Shown here: positions 1-6,978 of the stretch, piece after piece | How the letters are laid out: every line of letters begins with the position of its first letter | Numbering within the stretch: position 1 is the first letter of the stretch | Origin: Candidatus Colwellbacteria bacterium CG10_big_fil_rev_8_21_14_0_10_41_28 | GTDB lineage: Bacteria > Patescibacteriota > Minisyncoccia > UBA6257 > Colwellbacteraceae | Length of the DNA stretch: 11,004 nucleotides | Reading direction: 5' to 3' | Assembly: GCA_002773755.1 (NCBI GenBank) | Contig: PFAG01000020.1 | Span: 1-11,004 of the forward strand | Notes under the pieces: generated by a model | Databases searched by the model: none | The model's input: only the letters and a program-made list of their open reading frames with translations | Told to the model about the DNA's origin: nothing | Position numbers and translations under genes: made by a program

Positions 1-566
1 TCGTCCATATCTCTAGGGGCAGGGATGATTTTAATAATGGCCGAATCTACTTTTGGACTAGGCCTAAAAGAATTTTTTGATATGTATCTAACTATCTCAG
101 GAGAGCCCCAATAGAGAACGCTTGCCGCGAGCAGGTTCATTTTGGGAGGTGTCGCACAAATTCTCTCAGCAACTTCTTTTTGGACGGTCAAAACTATTAA
201 AGAGGGTTTGTTTTGAAGCTCACTAATTATTCTAAGGAGATGGCTGGTTAGGTAGTAGGGAATATTGCCTACGAGCTTATAGTCCTTTTCCTTAATCTTC
301 GGTAAGTAGGTCTTAATATCACTGTTAACTATAGTTAAACTCTCATTCTCTTGAGATAGATCCACTAAGAATGTCTTTATAAGGTTCTCGTCTAGCTCAA
401 CGCCAATCAGCTTTTTAGGACCGTATTTTAAAAGCCTTCTAGTTAACTCTCCGTGACCAGGGCCAATCTCCACAACAATATCTTCTTTGGATATTTCAAC
501 AACCTCGGCGATGCGTTCGAGGGCCTTATGGTCTTTTAGAAAATTTTGACCTAATCGAGAGGGCAT
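1..566 (-). CDS. rsmA: 16S rRNA (adenine1518-N6/adenine1519-N6)-dimethyltransferase RsmA, C-terminus cut by window edge
   Basis: RsmA (KsgA) uses S-adenosylmethionine to dimethylate two adjacent adenines in the 3' terminal hairpin of 16S rRNA, a late step of small-subunit maturation in the cytoplasm. Reading the minus strand from the ATG at 566-564 gives 188 residues before the edge; the family is usually about 260-280, so the C-terminal helical domain is missing only because of the window. Visible motifs are GQNFL near residue 6, the SAM-binding loop EIGPGHGE (about 33-40), the acidic GVELDE (about 55-60), catalytic motif IV GNIPYY (100-105), QKEVAERI (about 129-136) and FRPSPKVDSA (about 167-176). 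The ATG overlaps the TAA of the upstream helicase by one base (TAATG), so the two genes are probably co-transcribed and translationally coupled. The start is well supported because GQNFL normally lies close to the N-terminus. Identification is secure. Confidence 0.95.
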   Translation of the reverse strand, partial: MPSRLGQNFLKDHKALERIAEVVEISKEDIVVEIGPGHGELTRRLLKYGPKKLIGVELDENLIKTFLVDLSQENESLTIVNSDIKTYLPKIKEKDYKLVGNIPYYLTSHLLRIISELQNKPSLIVLTVQKEVAERICATPPKMNLLAASVLYWGSPEIVRYISKNSFRPSPKVDSAIIKIIPAPRDMD

Positions 567-2323
567 TAATCTAGATATATAGTTTCTTCTAGCCCGTCAT
601 CGACGTTGAACTTAACTAGTTCTGGTGGGATCTCATAAAGAAACCTGGAGGCGAGGCCATAAAAGCTAATAAAGAGATTGTTCCTGGCTCTTGTCATGGC
701 GACATACATAAGCCTGCGCTCTTCTTCCAGATCGGCCTCTCGGAAATATGATCTTTGATGAGGAAGGATTCCTTCATTGGTGCCGGCTATATAAACATCA
801 TCGAATTCGAGGCCTTTGGCTAGGTGGATGGTCATGAGCTTAACGATCGCATCTTTACTTCCTTCTTGCCTTAACTTGTCTGCGATTTTCTCACTGGATT
901 CTAATAGTGAGACCTTCTCTATAAATTCGGATAGGTCTTCGAAGGTGGCTGCGTAGCTAATAAGCTCTTGGACGTTTTCATTTCTGTCGGCGGAGTTCTC
1001 AAACTTAGCATTGAGGTGCGTGAAGTAGTCGGTTGTTTTAAGAACGTATCCAATTAACTCCATTAGCCCCAATTGCTTAGCGAGACCAGGAAGCTTTTCT
1101 TTTAACTCCTCCCTAACAGCCTTTTTAAAAGTTTTGTTAATTCTATCCTCACTAACCTTATCCTTTGGATTAAGAGCGTAGCGGAGGGGAGCCAAAATAT
1201 CTTTAATCTCTTTTCTTTCGTAGAAGCGGACACCTCCATATATCTCGTAGGGAATTGAGTTATAGTTTAGCGATTGCTCGATAGCACGAGATTGGGCATT
1301 GGTTCTGTAGAGAATTGCGGATTCTCTAAAACCGCCGGATAAAATCTTTTCGGATATGATATCCGATTCATCAGAAGAACTTCTGGCTGCAATAACCCTA
1401 ACTGGTGAGCCTTCGGGATTTTTGGTCCAAAGATCTTTTGGTATCTGAAAGCGGTTGTTCTTAATTACGCCTGCAGCAGCATTAACAATATTCTTGGTGG
1501 ATCTATAGTTCTCCCCCAGGTGAACGATTTTTGTCTTTGGCCACTGTTTCTCGAAGCCTATAAAGGTTTCTATGCTTGCCCCCCTGAAGGCATATATGGA
1601 TTGCTGGTCATCTCCAACTACATTTATGTTTCCATGGTTTTGAGCAAGGAGGCTAACCAGCTCATATTGAGCCTTATTAATATCTTGATACTCGTCTACT
1701 AGGATATAGTCGAATCTATCTTGATGTTTTTTGAGGGTTCCGGGTTGTTCTATAAAGATTCTGACAACCTTGGTTATGAGATCATCGAAATCAAAGGCAT
1801 TCTGATTTTTTAAACTCTTCTCATATTCTTCGTAGATCAGTCTAATCTTTGGGTCAACATCCCCAAGATCACTAAGTCCGATTTTTATCTTAGAGATCTC
1901 CTTTCTGGCCGTTAGCGGTGTGATCCTTTTATTCTCATCGAAGTTTAGAGATTTTATTATTTGTCTAATAACTTTTTTGGAGTCTCCATCGTCGAAGATG
2001 ATGTAGTTATAGTCTCTGCCAGCCTTTTTAGCCTCCTTCCTTAGTATGTGGGCGCTAAATGCATGGAAGGTTCCCACGAATGGAAGACCGCCTTTCCCTA
2101 AGCCACTCTTTATGAGCTCGCCAGCGATCCTTTTTTTCATCTCATCGGCGGCTTTGTTGGTGAAGGTTATGGCCAAGATTCTGTCCGCGGGAGTACCTTC
2201 TTGGATAAGGTGGGCAACCCTCTGAGTTAGGGTTCTTGTTTTACCGCTTCCAGCCCCAGCGGTGATTAAAAGAGGCCCCTCTCCATAGGAGACCGCCTCT
2301 ATTTGACTATCGTTTAATTCCAT
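566..2323 (-). CDS. UvrD/PcrA-like superfamily 1 DNA helicase, compact form
   Basis: ATP-dependent 3'-5' DNA helicase of the UvrD/PcrA/Rep group, with roles in nucleotide-excision repair, mismatch repair or clearing of stalled forks. All SF1A motifs are visible in 585 residues: Q-motif LNDSQ (3-7), Walker A AGAGSGKT (22-29, K28), motif Ia TFTNKAADEM, TFHAF (about 85-89), motif II DEYQD (210-214), motif III GDDQQSIYAFRG (237-248), motif IV NYRS with R274, motif V MTIHLAKGLEF (497-507) and motif VI YVAMTRA with R545. The protein is shorter than typical UvrD/PcrA (about 720). The segment between KEIKD (371-375) and motif V is roughly 50-60 residues short and lacks the usual TRGIG-type signature of subdomain 2B. 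The chain also stops about 40 residues after motif VI, so the Tudor-like C-terminal tail is absent. The start places the Q-motif at residue 3, as expected. It is divergent from the M23 gene and leads into rsmA. The exact subfamily (UvrD, PcrA or Rep) cannot be decided by eye. Confidence 0.93.
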   Translation of the reverse strand: MELNDSQIEAVSYGEGPLLITAGAGSGKTRTLTQRVAHLIQEGTPADRILAITFTNKAADEMKKRIAGELIKSGLGKGGLPFVGTFHAFSAHILRKEAKKAGRDYNYIIFDDGDSKKVIRQIIKSLNFDENKRITPLTARKEISKIKIGLSDLGDVDPKIRLIYEEYEKSLKNQNAFDFDDLITKVVRIFIEQPGTLKKHQDRFDYILVDEYQDINKAQYELVSLLAQNHGNINVVGDDQQSIYAFRGASIETFIGFEKQWPKTKIVHLGENYRSTKNIVNAAAGVIKNNRFQIPKDLWTKNPEGSPVRVIAARSSSDESDIISEKILSGGFRESAILYRTNAQSRAIEQSLNYNSIPYEIYGGVRFYERKEIKDILAPLRYALNPKDKVSEDRINKTFKKAVREELKEKLPGLAKQLGLMELIGYVLKTTDYFTHLNAKFENSADRNENVQELISYAATFEDLSEFIEKVSLLESSEKIADKLRQEGSKDAIVKLMTIHLAKGLEFDDVYIAGTNEGILPHQRSYFREADLEEERRLMYVAMTRARNNLFISFYGLASRFLYEIPPELVKFNVDDGLEETIYLD

Positions 2324-2333
2324 TGTCTAAGAC

Positions 2334-2364
2334 TTGATTTTTACTATGTACAGCATAATATAAT
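2334..2364 (+). promoter_or_regulatory. Putative sigma70-type promoter for the M23 peptidase gene
   Basis: TTGATT (2334-2339) lies upstream of an AT-rich block in which either TAATAT (2356-2361, 16-base spacer) or TATAAT (2359-2364, 19-base spacer) could act as the -10 box. Transcription would begin near 2370. The region lies between the divergent helicase and M23 starts. No equally good promoter was seen for the helicase on the other strand, only a TATTAT at 2360-2355 without a -35 partner. Confidence 0.4.
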
Positions 2365-2422
2365 TCTTACTATTAGTAGAATCGTAAATAGGGGAATCGA
2401 CTGGCTAAGGAATCTACCAACC

Positions 2423-3271
2423 TTGCCAGTTTTTCTTGTTCTAGGACTTATGGCGGTGGACTTGGCCTTCTTTAGTCTAGTCAAGCCATCCGAGATCCCC
2501 GATATGAGTTATATTGAGGGCGACCTGATTAGCCAGAACCATTTAAATAATATAGATGCTGCTTATGTGGGGGATGTTCCAATTGACGGTGGGATAGATA
2601 GGACCGGCGCAGGAGAAGACTTTGCCGGCTTCTTATTTCTTGAGAGGAGTGCGCTTGTGGCTACAGGAAGCCCTCTGGTTACATATAAGGAGGACGACCT
2701 GATAACTTATGAGATTCAGGAGGGGGATACCATATCGAGCATTGCTGATGGGTATGGAATTTCTATCGGCTCTATTTTGCAGATCAATGATATTGATAAG
2801 AGCTCTTTGATTAAGCCAGGAGAGACAATTGTTATCTTGCCAGTTTCGGAAGCAAATGGAGAGATTGTTGTTCCCCGGGGGCCTGTTGTTAGAGAGGAGT
2901 TGCCAGATTTTCTGAGACCAGTTAGTGGTGGGTGGAATTGGGGTCAGCTCCATGACTCTTCATATATGCCAGCAGTTGATATCTCATCTGCTTGTGGAAC
3001 ACCTATCCTAGCCGCTGATGACGGCGTTGTTACAAAGGTTGGAAGTCCGGCCTATTACAATAGTGGCTATGGAGGATATGTTGTTTTGCTTCATCCTAAT
3101 GGAACCCAGACTTTTTATGCACACAATTCAGAGAACTTAGTTGAGAAGGGAGATAAGGTTGAAGGGGGTGATATTATTGCCAAGATTGGAAACACAGGGT
3201 TAACCAGGGGAGCAACTGGTTGCCATGTTCACTTCGGAGTTTCGGGAGCAACAAATCCTTTTGCTAGATAG
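2423..3271 (+). CDS. Membrane-anchored LysM and M23 (LytM-like) peptidoglycan peptidase
   Basis: Predicted extracytoplasmic zinc metallopeptidase that binds glycan through LysM and cleaves peptide cross-bridges. Numbering from the TTG at 2423 gives 282 residues: a hydrophobic anchor (about 3-20), a polar linker, one LysM repeat (about 96-139, containing QEGDTISSIADGYGIS and LIKPGE), a linker, and an M23 domain (about 163-280). In the M23 domain H234 (FYAH) and the HVH pair H268/H270 match the family. The first zinc ligand is unusual: in place of HxxxD the sequence reads MPAVD, and the nearest histidine is H177, nine residues before D186. The start is doubtful. TTG has only a distant TAAGGA about 11 bases upstream, and the open frame continues upstream to 2318 without ATG, GTG or TTG, while residues encoded from about 2372 form an ideal basic n-region (three arginines and a tryptophan before the hydrophobic stretch). 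The true N-terminus may therefore be about 17 residues longer. Confidence 0.85.
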   Translation: MPVFLVLGLMAVDLAFFSLVKPSEIPDMSYIEGDLISQNHLNNIDAAYVGDVPIDGGIDRTGAGEDFAGFLFLERSALVATGSPLVTYKEDDLITYEIQEGDTISSIADGYGISIGSILQINDIDKSSLIKPGETIVILPVSEANGEIVVPRGPVVREELPDFLRPVSGGWNWGQLHDSSYMPAVDISSACGTPILAADDGVVTKVGSPAYYNSGYGGYVVLLHPNGTQTFYAHNSENLVEKGDKVEGGDIIAKIGNTGLTRGATGCHVHFGVSGATNPFAR

Positions 3272-3300
3272 ATATGAGTAAGGGATATCTAGAGAACACA

Positions 3301-3320
3301 GCTATTAGTAGCCTTTTTAT
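3301..3320 (+). terminator. Weak hairpin with T-run between convergent M23 and dksA-like genes
   Basis: GCTA (3301-3304) and TAGC (3309-3312) can pair around a four-base loop and are followed by a run of five T (3314-3318). A longer inverted repeat, AGAGAAC (3291-3297) with GTTCTCT (3345-3351), encloses it. The short stem is only four base pairs, so this is a weak candidate. Its position, 30 bases after the M23 stop and before the convergent dksA-like gene, is where a terminator would be expected. Confidence 0.25.
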
Positions 3321-3365
3321 ACTTTATGTAGTTTTTGACGCTTGGTTCTCTGAGAGTTTGCTCCC

Positions 3366-3695
3366 CTAGTCAGCCTTACACTCTTTACAGAGTGTAGACT
3401 CTGGATCTACAGACAGAAGATCTACTCCAATCTCCTTGTGACAACTTTGACAGACACCGTATACACCCATCTCTATTCTGGTTAGGGCATCATTTATTCT
3501 CTCAAGGCGCTCTTCGAGAAGATCAATGGTGCTCTGAGTGTTAGCCATCTCTTCGGTTTCGTCGGCATCTTCGTTATCTGTTCCAACAGCGTCGCCAAAC
3601 TCCATATCGCTAAGAGTCTCTATTTTTTCTTCAAGTCTCTGCTTGTCTGAGAGAAGAGAGTCTTTTAGCTCTTTTATTTTGTCTTCTGGGATCAT
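3366..3695 (-). CDS. DksA/TraR family zinc-finger transcription factor
   Basis: Small RNA-polymerase secondary-channel regulator of the DksA/TraR/YbiI type, 109 residues (DksA itself is about 150). The N-terminal part is charged and helical (about 4-32), followed by an acidic stretch with DNEDADETEE (about 40-49). A second helix (about 53-76, LLEERLERINDALTRIE) leads into GVYGVCQSC. The zinc finger is complete: C82, C85, C103 and C106 with spacing C-x2-C-x17-C-x2-C. The acidic residues between the helices sit roughly where the DksA coiled-coil tip would be. In DksA this tip reaches the polymerase active centre, but equivalence here is inference. The gene diverges from ruvA across 64 bases. 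It has no Shine-Dalgarno site, and a TATAAG box ends 8 bases before its ATG. Family membership is clear. Whether it responds to ppGpp is unknown. Confidence 0.9.
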   Translation of the reverse strand: MIPEDKIKELKDSLLSDKQRLEEKIETLSDMEFGDAVGTDNEDADETEEMANTQSTIDLLEERLERINDALTRIEMGVYGVCQSCHKEIGVDLLSVDPESTLCKECKAD

Positions 3696-3703
3696 ATATA
3701 AAT

Positions 3704-3709
3704 CTTATA
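3704..3709 (-). promoter_or_regulatory. -10 box (TATAAG) just upstream of the dksA-like start
   Basis: TATAAG on the minus strand (3709 to 3704) ends 8 bases before the ATG at 3695. No convincing -35 hexamer was found at 16-19 bases. If used, the transcript would begin at or within a base or two of the start codon, in line with the missing Shine-Dalgarno site. Confidence 0.4.
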
Positions 3710-3722
3710 CAAAATCTTTTAA

Positions 3723-3751
3723 TTGAGAAAGCTCTTCTAGATATCTATAAT
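3723..3751 (+). promoter_or_regulatory. Strong sigma70-type promoter for the ruvA operon, likely leaderless
   Basis: TTGAGA (3723-3728) and a perfect TATAAT (3746-3751) are separated by exactly 17 bases, the best promoter match in the window. The -10 box ends 8 bases before the ruvA ATG at 3760, so the predicted transcription start (about 3757-3760) leaves essentially no 5' leader. No Shine-Dalgarno sequence precedes the ATG. Confidence 0.7.
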
Positions 3752-3759
3752 TAAAGACA

Positions 3760-4332
3760 ATGATCCACGGACTCACAGGAAAACTTAAAAGAGCTGCCCT
3801 CAACTATTTGGTGATAACTGTTGCCGGTGTTGATTACAAAGTATATGTAGCCCTTAGTGAAGACATAAGCATAAAGGAAGGCGAAGAGATTAGTCTCTTC
3901 ACGTATCTGCACGTAACGGACGGAGCGATGAGTCTGTATGGCTTTTCTAGCCAGAAGGAGTTAGACCTCTTTGAGGCTCTGATATCTGTTTCTGGGGTTG
4001 GCCCAAAGTCTGCTCTTGGAATATTGTCTGTGGCCAGTCCGGATAAGATATCGGCCTCTATTGCTGAGGCAAGCCCAGAGCTTCTGCAAAGATCTTCGGG
4101 TGTTGGGAAAAGAACAGCAGAAAGGATTATTGTTGAGCTTAAAGACAAAGTTACTAGCGAGGGAAGTGGAGAGATCATGCGGTTAGCAGAGGCGGATAGG
4201 GATGTTTATGAGGCTCTGTTCGGATTGGGGTATAAGAGGGATAAGATTGAGGATGTTTTGAAACAGATAGATCCTGAGCTAGAGGATGTTAGGGATAGGT
4301 TAAGGGAAGCGCTAAGAAAAATAAGAGGATAG
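3760..4332 (+). CDS. ruvA: Holliday junction branch-migration protein RuvA
   Basis: RuvA binds four-way DNA junctions as a tetramer and loads the RuvB ATPase ring to drive branch migration during recombinational repair. The 190-residue length is typical. The order is an N-terminal OB-fold (about 1-62, starting MIHGLTGKLK), two helix-hairpin-helix motifs (LISVSGVGPKSALGIL at about 74-89 and LQRSSGVGKRTAERI at about 109-123, followed by VELKDK), then a flexible linker and the C-terminal RuvB-binding domain III (about 147-190, YEALFGLGYKRDKIEDVL). The start is fixed by the promoter geometry and by the conserved N-terminus. ruvB and ruvC are not adjacent within this window. The stop codon directly abuts the ATG of the Mur ligase homologue, so the two are surely co-transcribed, although their functions are unrelated. 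Confidence 0.96.
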   Translation: MIHGLTGKLKRAALNYLVITVAGVDYKVYVALSEDISIKEGEEISLFTYLHVTDGAMSLYGFSSQKELDLFEALISVSGVGPKSALGILSVASPDKISASIAEASPELLQRSSGVGKRTAERIIVELKDKVTSEGSGEIMRLAEADRDVYEALFGLGYKRDKIEDVLKQIDPELEDVRDRLREALRKIRG

Positions 4333-5595
4333 ATGCAAAAGAAGTCTTGGCAAATAATAAATAAGATTTTGGAGAGTTTTAAGAAAGTCCCTCTTTTCCG
4401 TTGGCTCTACAAACTTCCCTGGGCTCCTTCTCTTTACCACTACAGCCTAGCCTTACTCGGAGCGATCATATATAGGATGCCTTCTAGAAGAACTGTGGTG
4501 GTTGGGGTTACTGGGACTAAGGGAAAGACGACCACGCTCGAACTTATTAACGCAGGACTTGAGGCGGCAGGCCTTAGGACGGCTCTTCTTTCCTCTCACA
4601 GGATTAAAGTCGGAGAAAAGAGTGAGAAGAATCTTCTGGGAAACACTCAGCCTGGTAGGTTTTATATCCAAGCCTTTCTAAGAGAAGCCGTTTCTCAGGG
4701 ATGCACCCACGTCTTATTAGAGATACCTTCAGAGGGAGTGGTTCGTCACAGACACAGGTTTATTAGTTTTGATGGAGCTGCTTTTATCAATTTGCACCCA
4801 GAGCACATAGAGTCTCATGGAAGCTTTGAAAAATACAGAGATGCCAAGGTTAAATTTTTTAAAGACGTAGAGAGAGGAGTTCTCAAGAGCAAGGATAGGT
4901 TTTTTGTTGTGAACAGGGATGATCCAAATGCCAATTATTTTATAAAAGAGGTTGATAGTGAACGATTGATTCTTGCTACACGCACCTCAAAGAAGATTGG
5001 ACACAGAGGAAAGTTCAATTTGGAGAACGCTGGTATTGCGGAGGCTGTGCTTCACAGATTGGGGATAGGTGATGATATCGTGACGGCCGCCTTCCAAAGA
5101 TTTGATGGCGTGCCTGGCAGAATGGAGTTTGTTCAAGAAAAACCATTTTCAATAATTGTTGATTATGCCCACACACCAGACTCTCTCGAAGCCGTTTATA
5201 CATCCCTTAAAGAAGAGGAGAAGCCAAATAAGTTAATTTGTGTGCTTGGATCTGCTGGCGGGGGAAGAGATAAGTGGAAAAGACCAGAGATGGGAAGGGT
5301 GGCCGGGGAACACTGTGACAAGATTTTTCTAACCAACGAAGATCCATTTGACGAAGAGCCAGATCAAATACTAGAAGAGATAGAGGGGGGTATTACTGCA
5401 GGAAAGAGAAGGAAAGTTAAGAGAATTATTGATAGGAAAGAGGCGATAGAAGAAGCGATCAAAGCTGCCGCCAAAGGAGACGTAGTCATAATCACCGGAA
5501 AGGGAAGTGAGCCGTATTTGAGGGTAAAAAATGGAGAAAAGATTCCTTGGTCTGATGTTGGGGTTGCAAAAGAGGCTATATCCAATAAGAATTAG
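4333..5595 (+). CDS. Mur ligase family protein (MurE-like), no canonical N-terminal domain
   Basis: ATP-dependent amide ligase of the MurC/D/E/F family, closest in motifs to MurE, which adds the third amino acid to the UDP-MurNAc-dipeptide. In 420 residues (MurE is about 490) the central ATPase domain has P-loop GVTGTKGKT (58-66), NLHPEHIESHG (153-163), the candidate carbamylated lysine K172 in YRDAK, and GKFNLENA (226-233). The C-terminal domain has VPGRMEF (about 260-266), DYAHTPD (277-283), GSAGGGRDKWKRPEMG (306-321), TNEDPFDEEP (334-343) and GKGSEPY (389-395). The usual N-terminal uridine-nucleotide-binding domain is absent. In its place are about 55 residues, basic and aromatic, with a hydrophobic stretch near 36-47. 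The DNPR specificity motif is replaced by EDPF and GKGHE by GKGSE, so the amino acid added cannot be predicted. An AGAGGA (4324-4329) lies very close to the start. It may be a true MurE of a reduced wall pathway or a ligase for a different substrate. Confidence 0.85.
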   Translation: MQKKSWQIINKILESFKKVPLFRWLYKLPWAPSLYHYSLALLGAIIYRMPSRRTVVVGVTGTKGKTTTLELINAGLEAAGLRTALLSSHRIKVGEKSEKNLLGNTQPGRFYIQAFLREAVSQGCTHVLLEIPSEGVVRHRHRFISFDGAAFINLHPEHIESHGSFEKYRDAKVKFFKDVERGVLKSKDRFFVVNRDDPNANYFIKEVDSERLILATRTSKKIGHRGKFNLENAGIAEAVLHRLGIGDDIVTAAFQRFDGVPGRMEFVQEKPFSIIVDYAHTPDSLEAVYTSLKEEEKPNKLICVLGSAGGGRDKWKRPEMGRVAGEHCDKIFLTNEDPFDEEPDQILEEIEGGITAGKRRKVKRIIDRKEAIEEAIKAAAKGDVVIITGKGSEPYLRVKNGEKIPWSDVGVAKEAISNKN

Positions 5596-5601
5596 GTTGA
5601 T

Positions 5602-6957
5602 ATGAAACTAACTTTTTTTGGAGGAGCCAAAGCAGTAACAGGAGCAAACTACCTTTTGGAGTCTGGTGACACAAGGATATTAGTCGATTGTGGGCTTAAG
5701 CAGGGCGGAGCTTTTTGTGAGAAGGATAACTTTGAGCCATTTAAATATAACCCAAGTGAAATAGACGCTGTTTTTGTAACTCATGCGCACATAGACCATA
5801 TTGGTCTAATCCCAAGGCTTTATAAGGAAGGTTTTAGGGGAACAGTTTTTTCAACTCCACCAACGAAAGATTTTGCAGAAGAGCTTCTTTTGGACTCAGA
5901 AGATATTTTGGGAAGAGAGGCGGAGAGACAAGGGAAACCTCATATATATGACGAAAAAGATATAGAGGGGGTTATGAATCTCTGGAAGACTAATACTTAT
6001 CACAGAGAGGTTGTAGTAAAAGATTTTAAAGCAACATTTTATGACGCGGGACATGTCTTGGGGTCGAGTTGTGTGATGTTAGAAGCCGAGGGAAAGAAGA
6101 TTCTTTTCTCTGGAGATCTTGGAAATTCTCCAGCTCCACTTATAAAGGATCCGGAGGTAATTGAGGGAGCGGACTATGTCTTGATGGAATCAACTTATGG
6201 AGGAAGAGTTCACGAATCAAAAGAAGAGAGGAAGAATCTTCTGGAGGATGTTATAGAATCAACTTTCCAAGACGGAGGAGTTTTAATGATTCCTGCTTTT
6301 GCTATGGAAAGGACTCAGGAGATTCTCTATGAGTTGAATGAGCTCGTTGAAAATGGAAGAATCCCGGACGTGCCAATATTCCTAGACAGCCCATTGGCCA
6401 TAAAGCTGACGGCTGTATACAAGAAGTATGTAAATGATGCCGATTATTTTGATAAAGAGGCTAGAGACCGCGTATCCTCGGGCGATGCAATTTTTAATTT
6501 TCCAAGATTAAAAATGACACTGAAGACAGAACAATCAAAAGCGATTAAAGACGAGCCAGCTCCAAAGGTAATTATTGCTGGAAGTGGCATGAGCCAAGGT
6601 GGAAGGATCGTTCATCATGAGACTAACTATCTACCCGATCCCAAAAACACAATTTTGATGGTTAGCTATCAGGCTGCGAACTCTTTGGGTAGAAGGATTT
6701 TTGAGGGAGATAAGAGAGTTAAGATAATGGGCAGGGATGTTGAGGTTAGGGCAAGGGTCAAGGCTATCGGAGGTTATTCTTCTCATGCGGACCAGAATGG
6801 TTTAATGAATTGGTTGAGGCCAATGAGGGATACTGTAAAGAAAGTTTTCTTAGTCCAAGGAGAAGAGGATCAGATGATTCCGCTACAGACACTTATAAGA
6901 GATAGGTTGGCTCTTGATACTATCATCCCCGAGACGGGTGATGTCGTTGAGTTGTAA
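5602..6957 (+). CDS. Metallo-beta-lactamase fold RNA-processing exonuclease/endonuclease with beta-CASP domain
   Basis: Member of the MBL/beta-CASP nuclease family (CPSF73/YsxH/Rnj-related 'RNA metallo-hydrolase' type), likely a cytoplasmic zinc-dependent RNase. In 451 residues the MBL core shows motif 1 (D29 in ILVDCG), motif 2 HAHIDHIG (61-68), motif 3 with H151 (DAGHVLGS) and motif 4 with D172 (FSGDLG). STYGGR (197-202) follows. The beta-CASP insertion carries motif A D262 (FLDSPLA), motif B in GSGMSQGGRIVHH (327-339) and motif C H395 (GGYSSHAD). A C-terminal segment with VQGEEDQ completes the RMMBL-like region. All metal ligands are intact. It starts 6 bases after the Mur ligase stop, with AGG at 5594-5596 as a modest ribosome site. 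The family includes both RNases and proteins of unknown substrate; RNA is the likely substrate from homology only. Confidence 0.9.
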   Translation: MKLTFFGGAKAVTGANYLLESGDTRILVDCGLKQGGAFCEKDNFEPFKYNPSEIDAVFVTHAHIDHIGLIPRLYKEGFRGTVFSTPPTKDFAEELLLDSEDILGREAERQGKPHIYDEKDIEGVMNLWKTNTYHREVVVKDFKATFYDAGHVLGSSCVMLEAEGKKILFSGDLGNSPAPLIKDPEVIEGADYVLMESTYGGRVHESKEERKNLLEDVIESTFQDGGVLMIPAFAMERTQEILYELNELVENGRIPDVPIFLDSPLAIKLTAVYKKYVNDADYFDKEARDRVSSGDAIFNFPRLKMTLKTEQSKAIKDEPAPKVIIAGSGMSQGGRIVHHETNYLPDPKNTILMVSYQAANSLGRRIFEGDKRVKIMGRDVEVRARVKAIGGYSSHADQNGLMNWLRPMRDTVKKVFLVQGEEDQMIPLQTLIRDRLALDTIIPETGDVVEL

Positions 6958-6963
6958 AGTATA

Positions 6964-6969
6964 TATAAT
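6964..6969 (+). promoter_or_regulatory. Possible internal -10 box before the SLOG-like gene
   Basis: A perfect TATAAT sits in the 21-base gap after the beta-CASP gene and ends 9 bases before the next ATG (6979). No -35 partner at normal distance was seen, so it may be chance in an AT-rich gap. If active it would give the SLOG-like and antiporter genes their own near-leaderless transcript. Confidence 0.3.
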
Positions 6970-6978
6970 GAAAAGAAT

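Noticed and set aside
1520..1702. 60-codon plus-strand ORF inside the helicase gene
   Set aside because: It is a shadow of the strongly supported minus-strand helicase, with no recognisable motifs or ribosome site.
3291..3351. Inverted repeat AGAGAAC / GTTCTCT
   Set aside because: Seven bases separated by 47 is weak evidence for structure; mentioned only as context for the weak terminator.
3274..3369. 31-codon ORF on the plus strand directly after the M23 stop, with a hydrophobic centre
   Set aside because: It has no ribosome site, overlaps the stop of the convergent dksA-like gene and spans the likely terminator region; length and position are compatible with chance.
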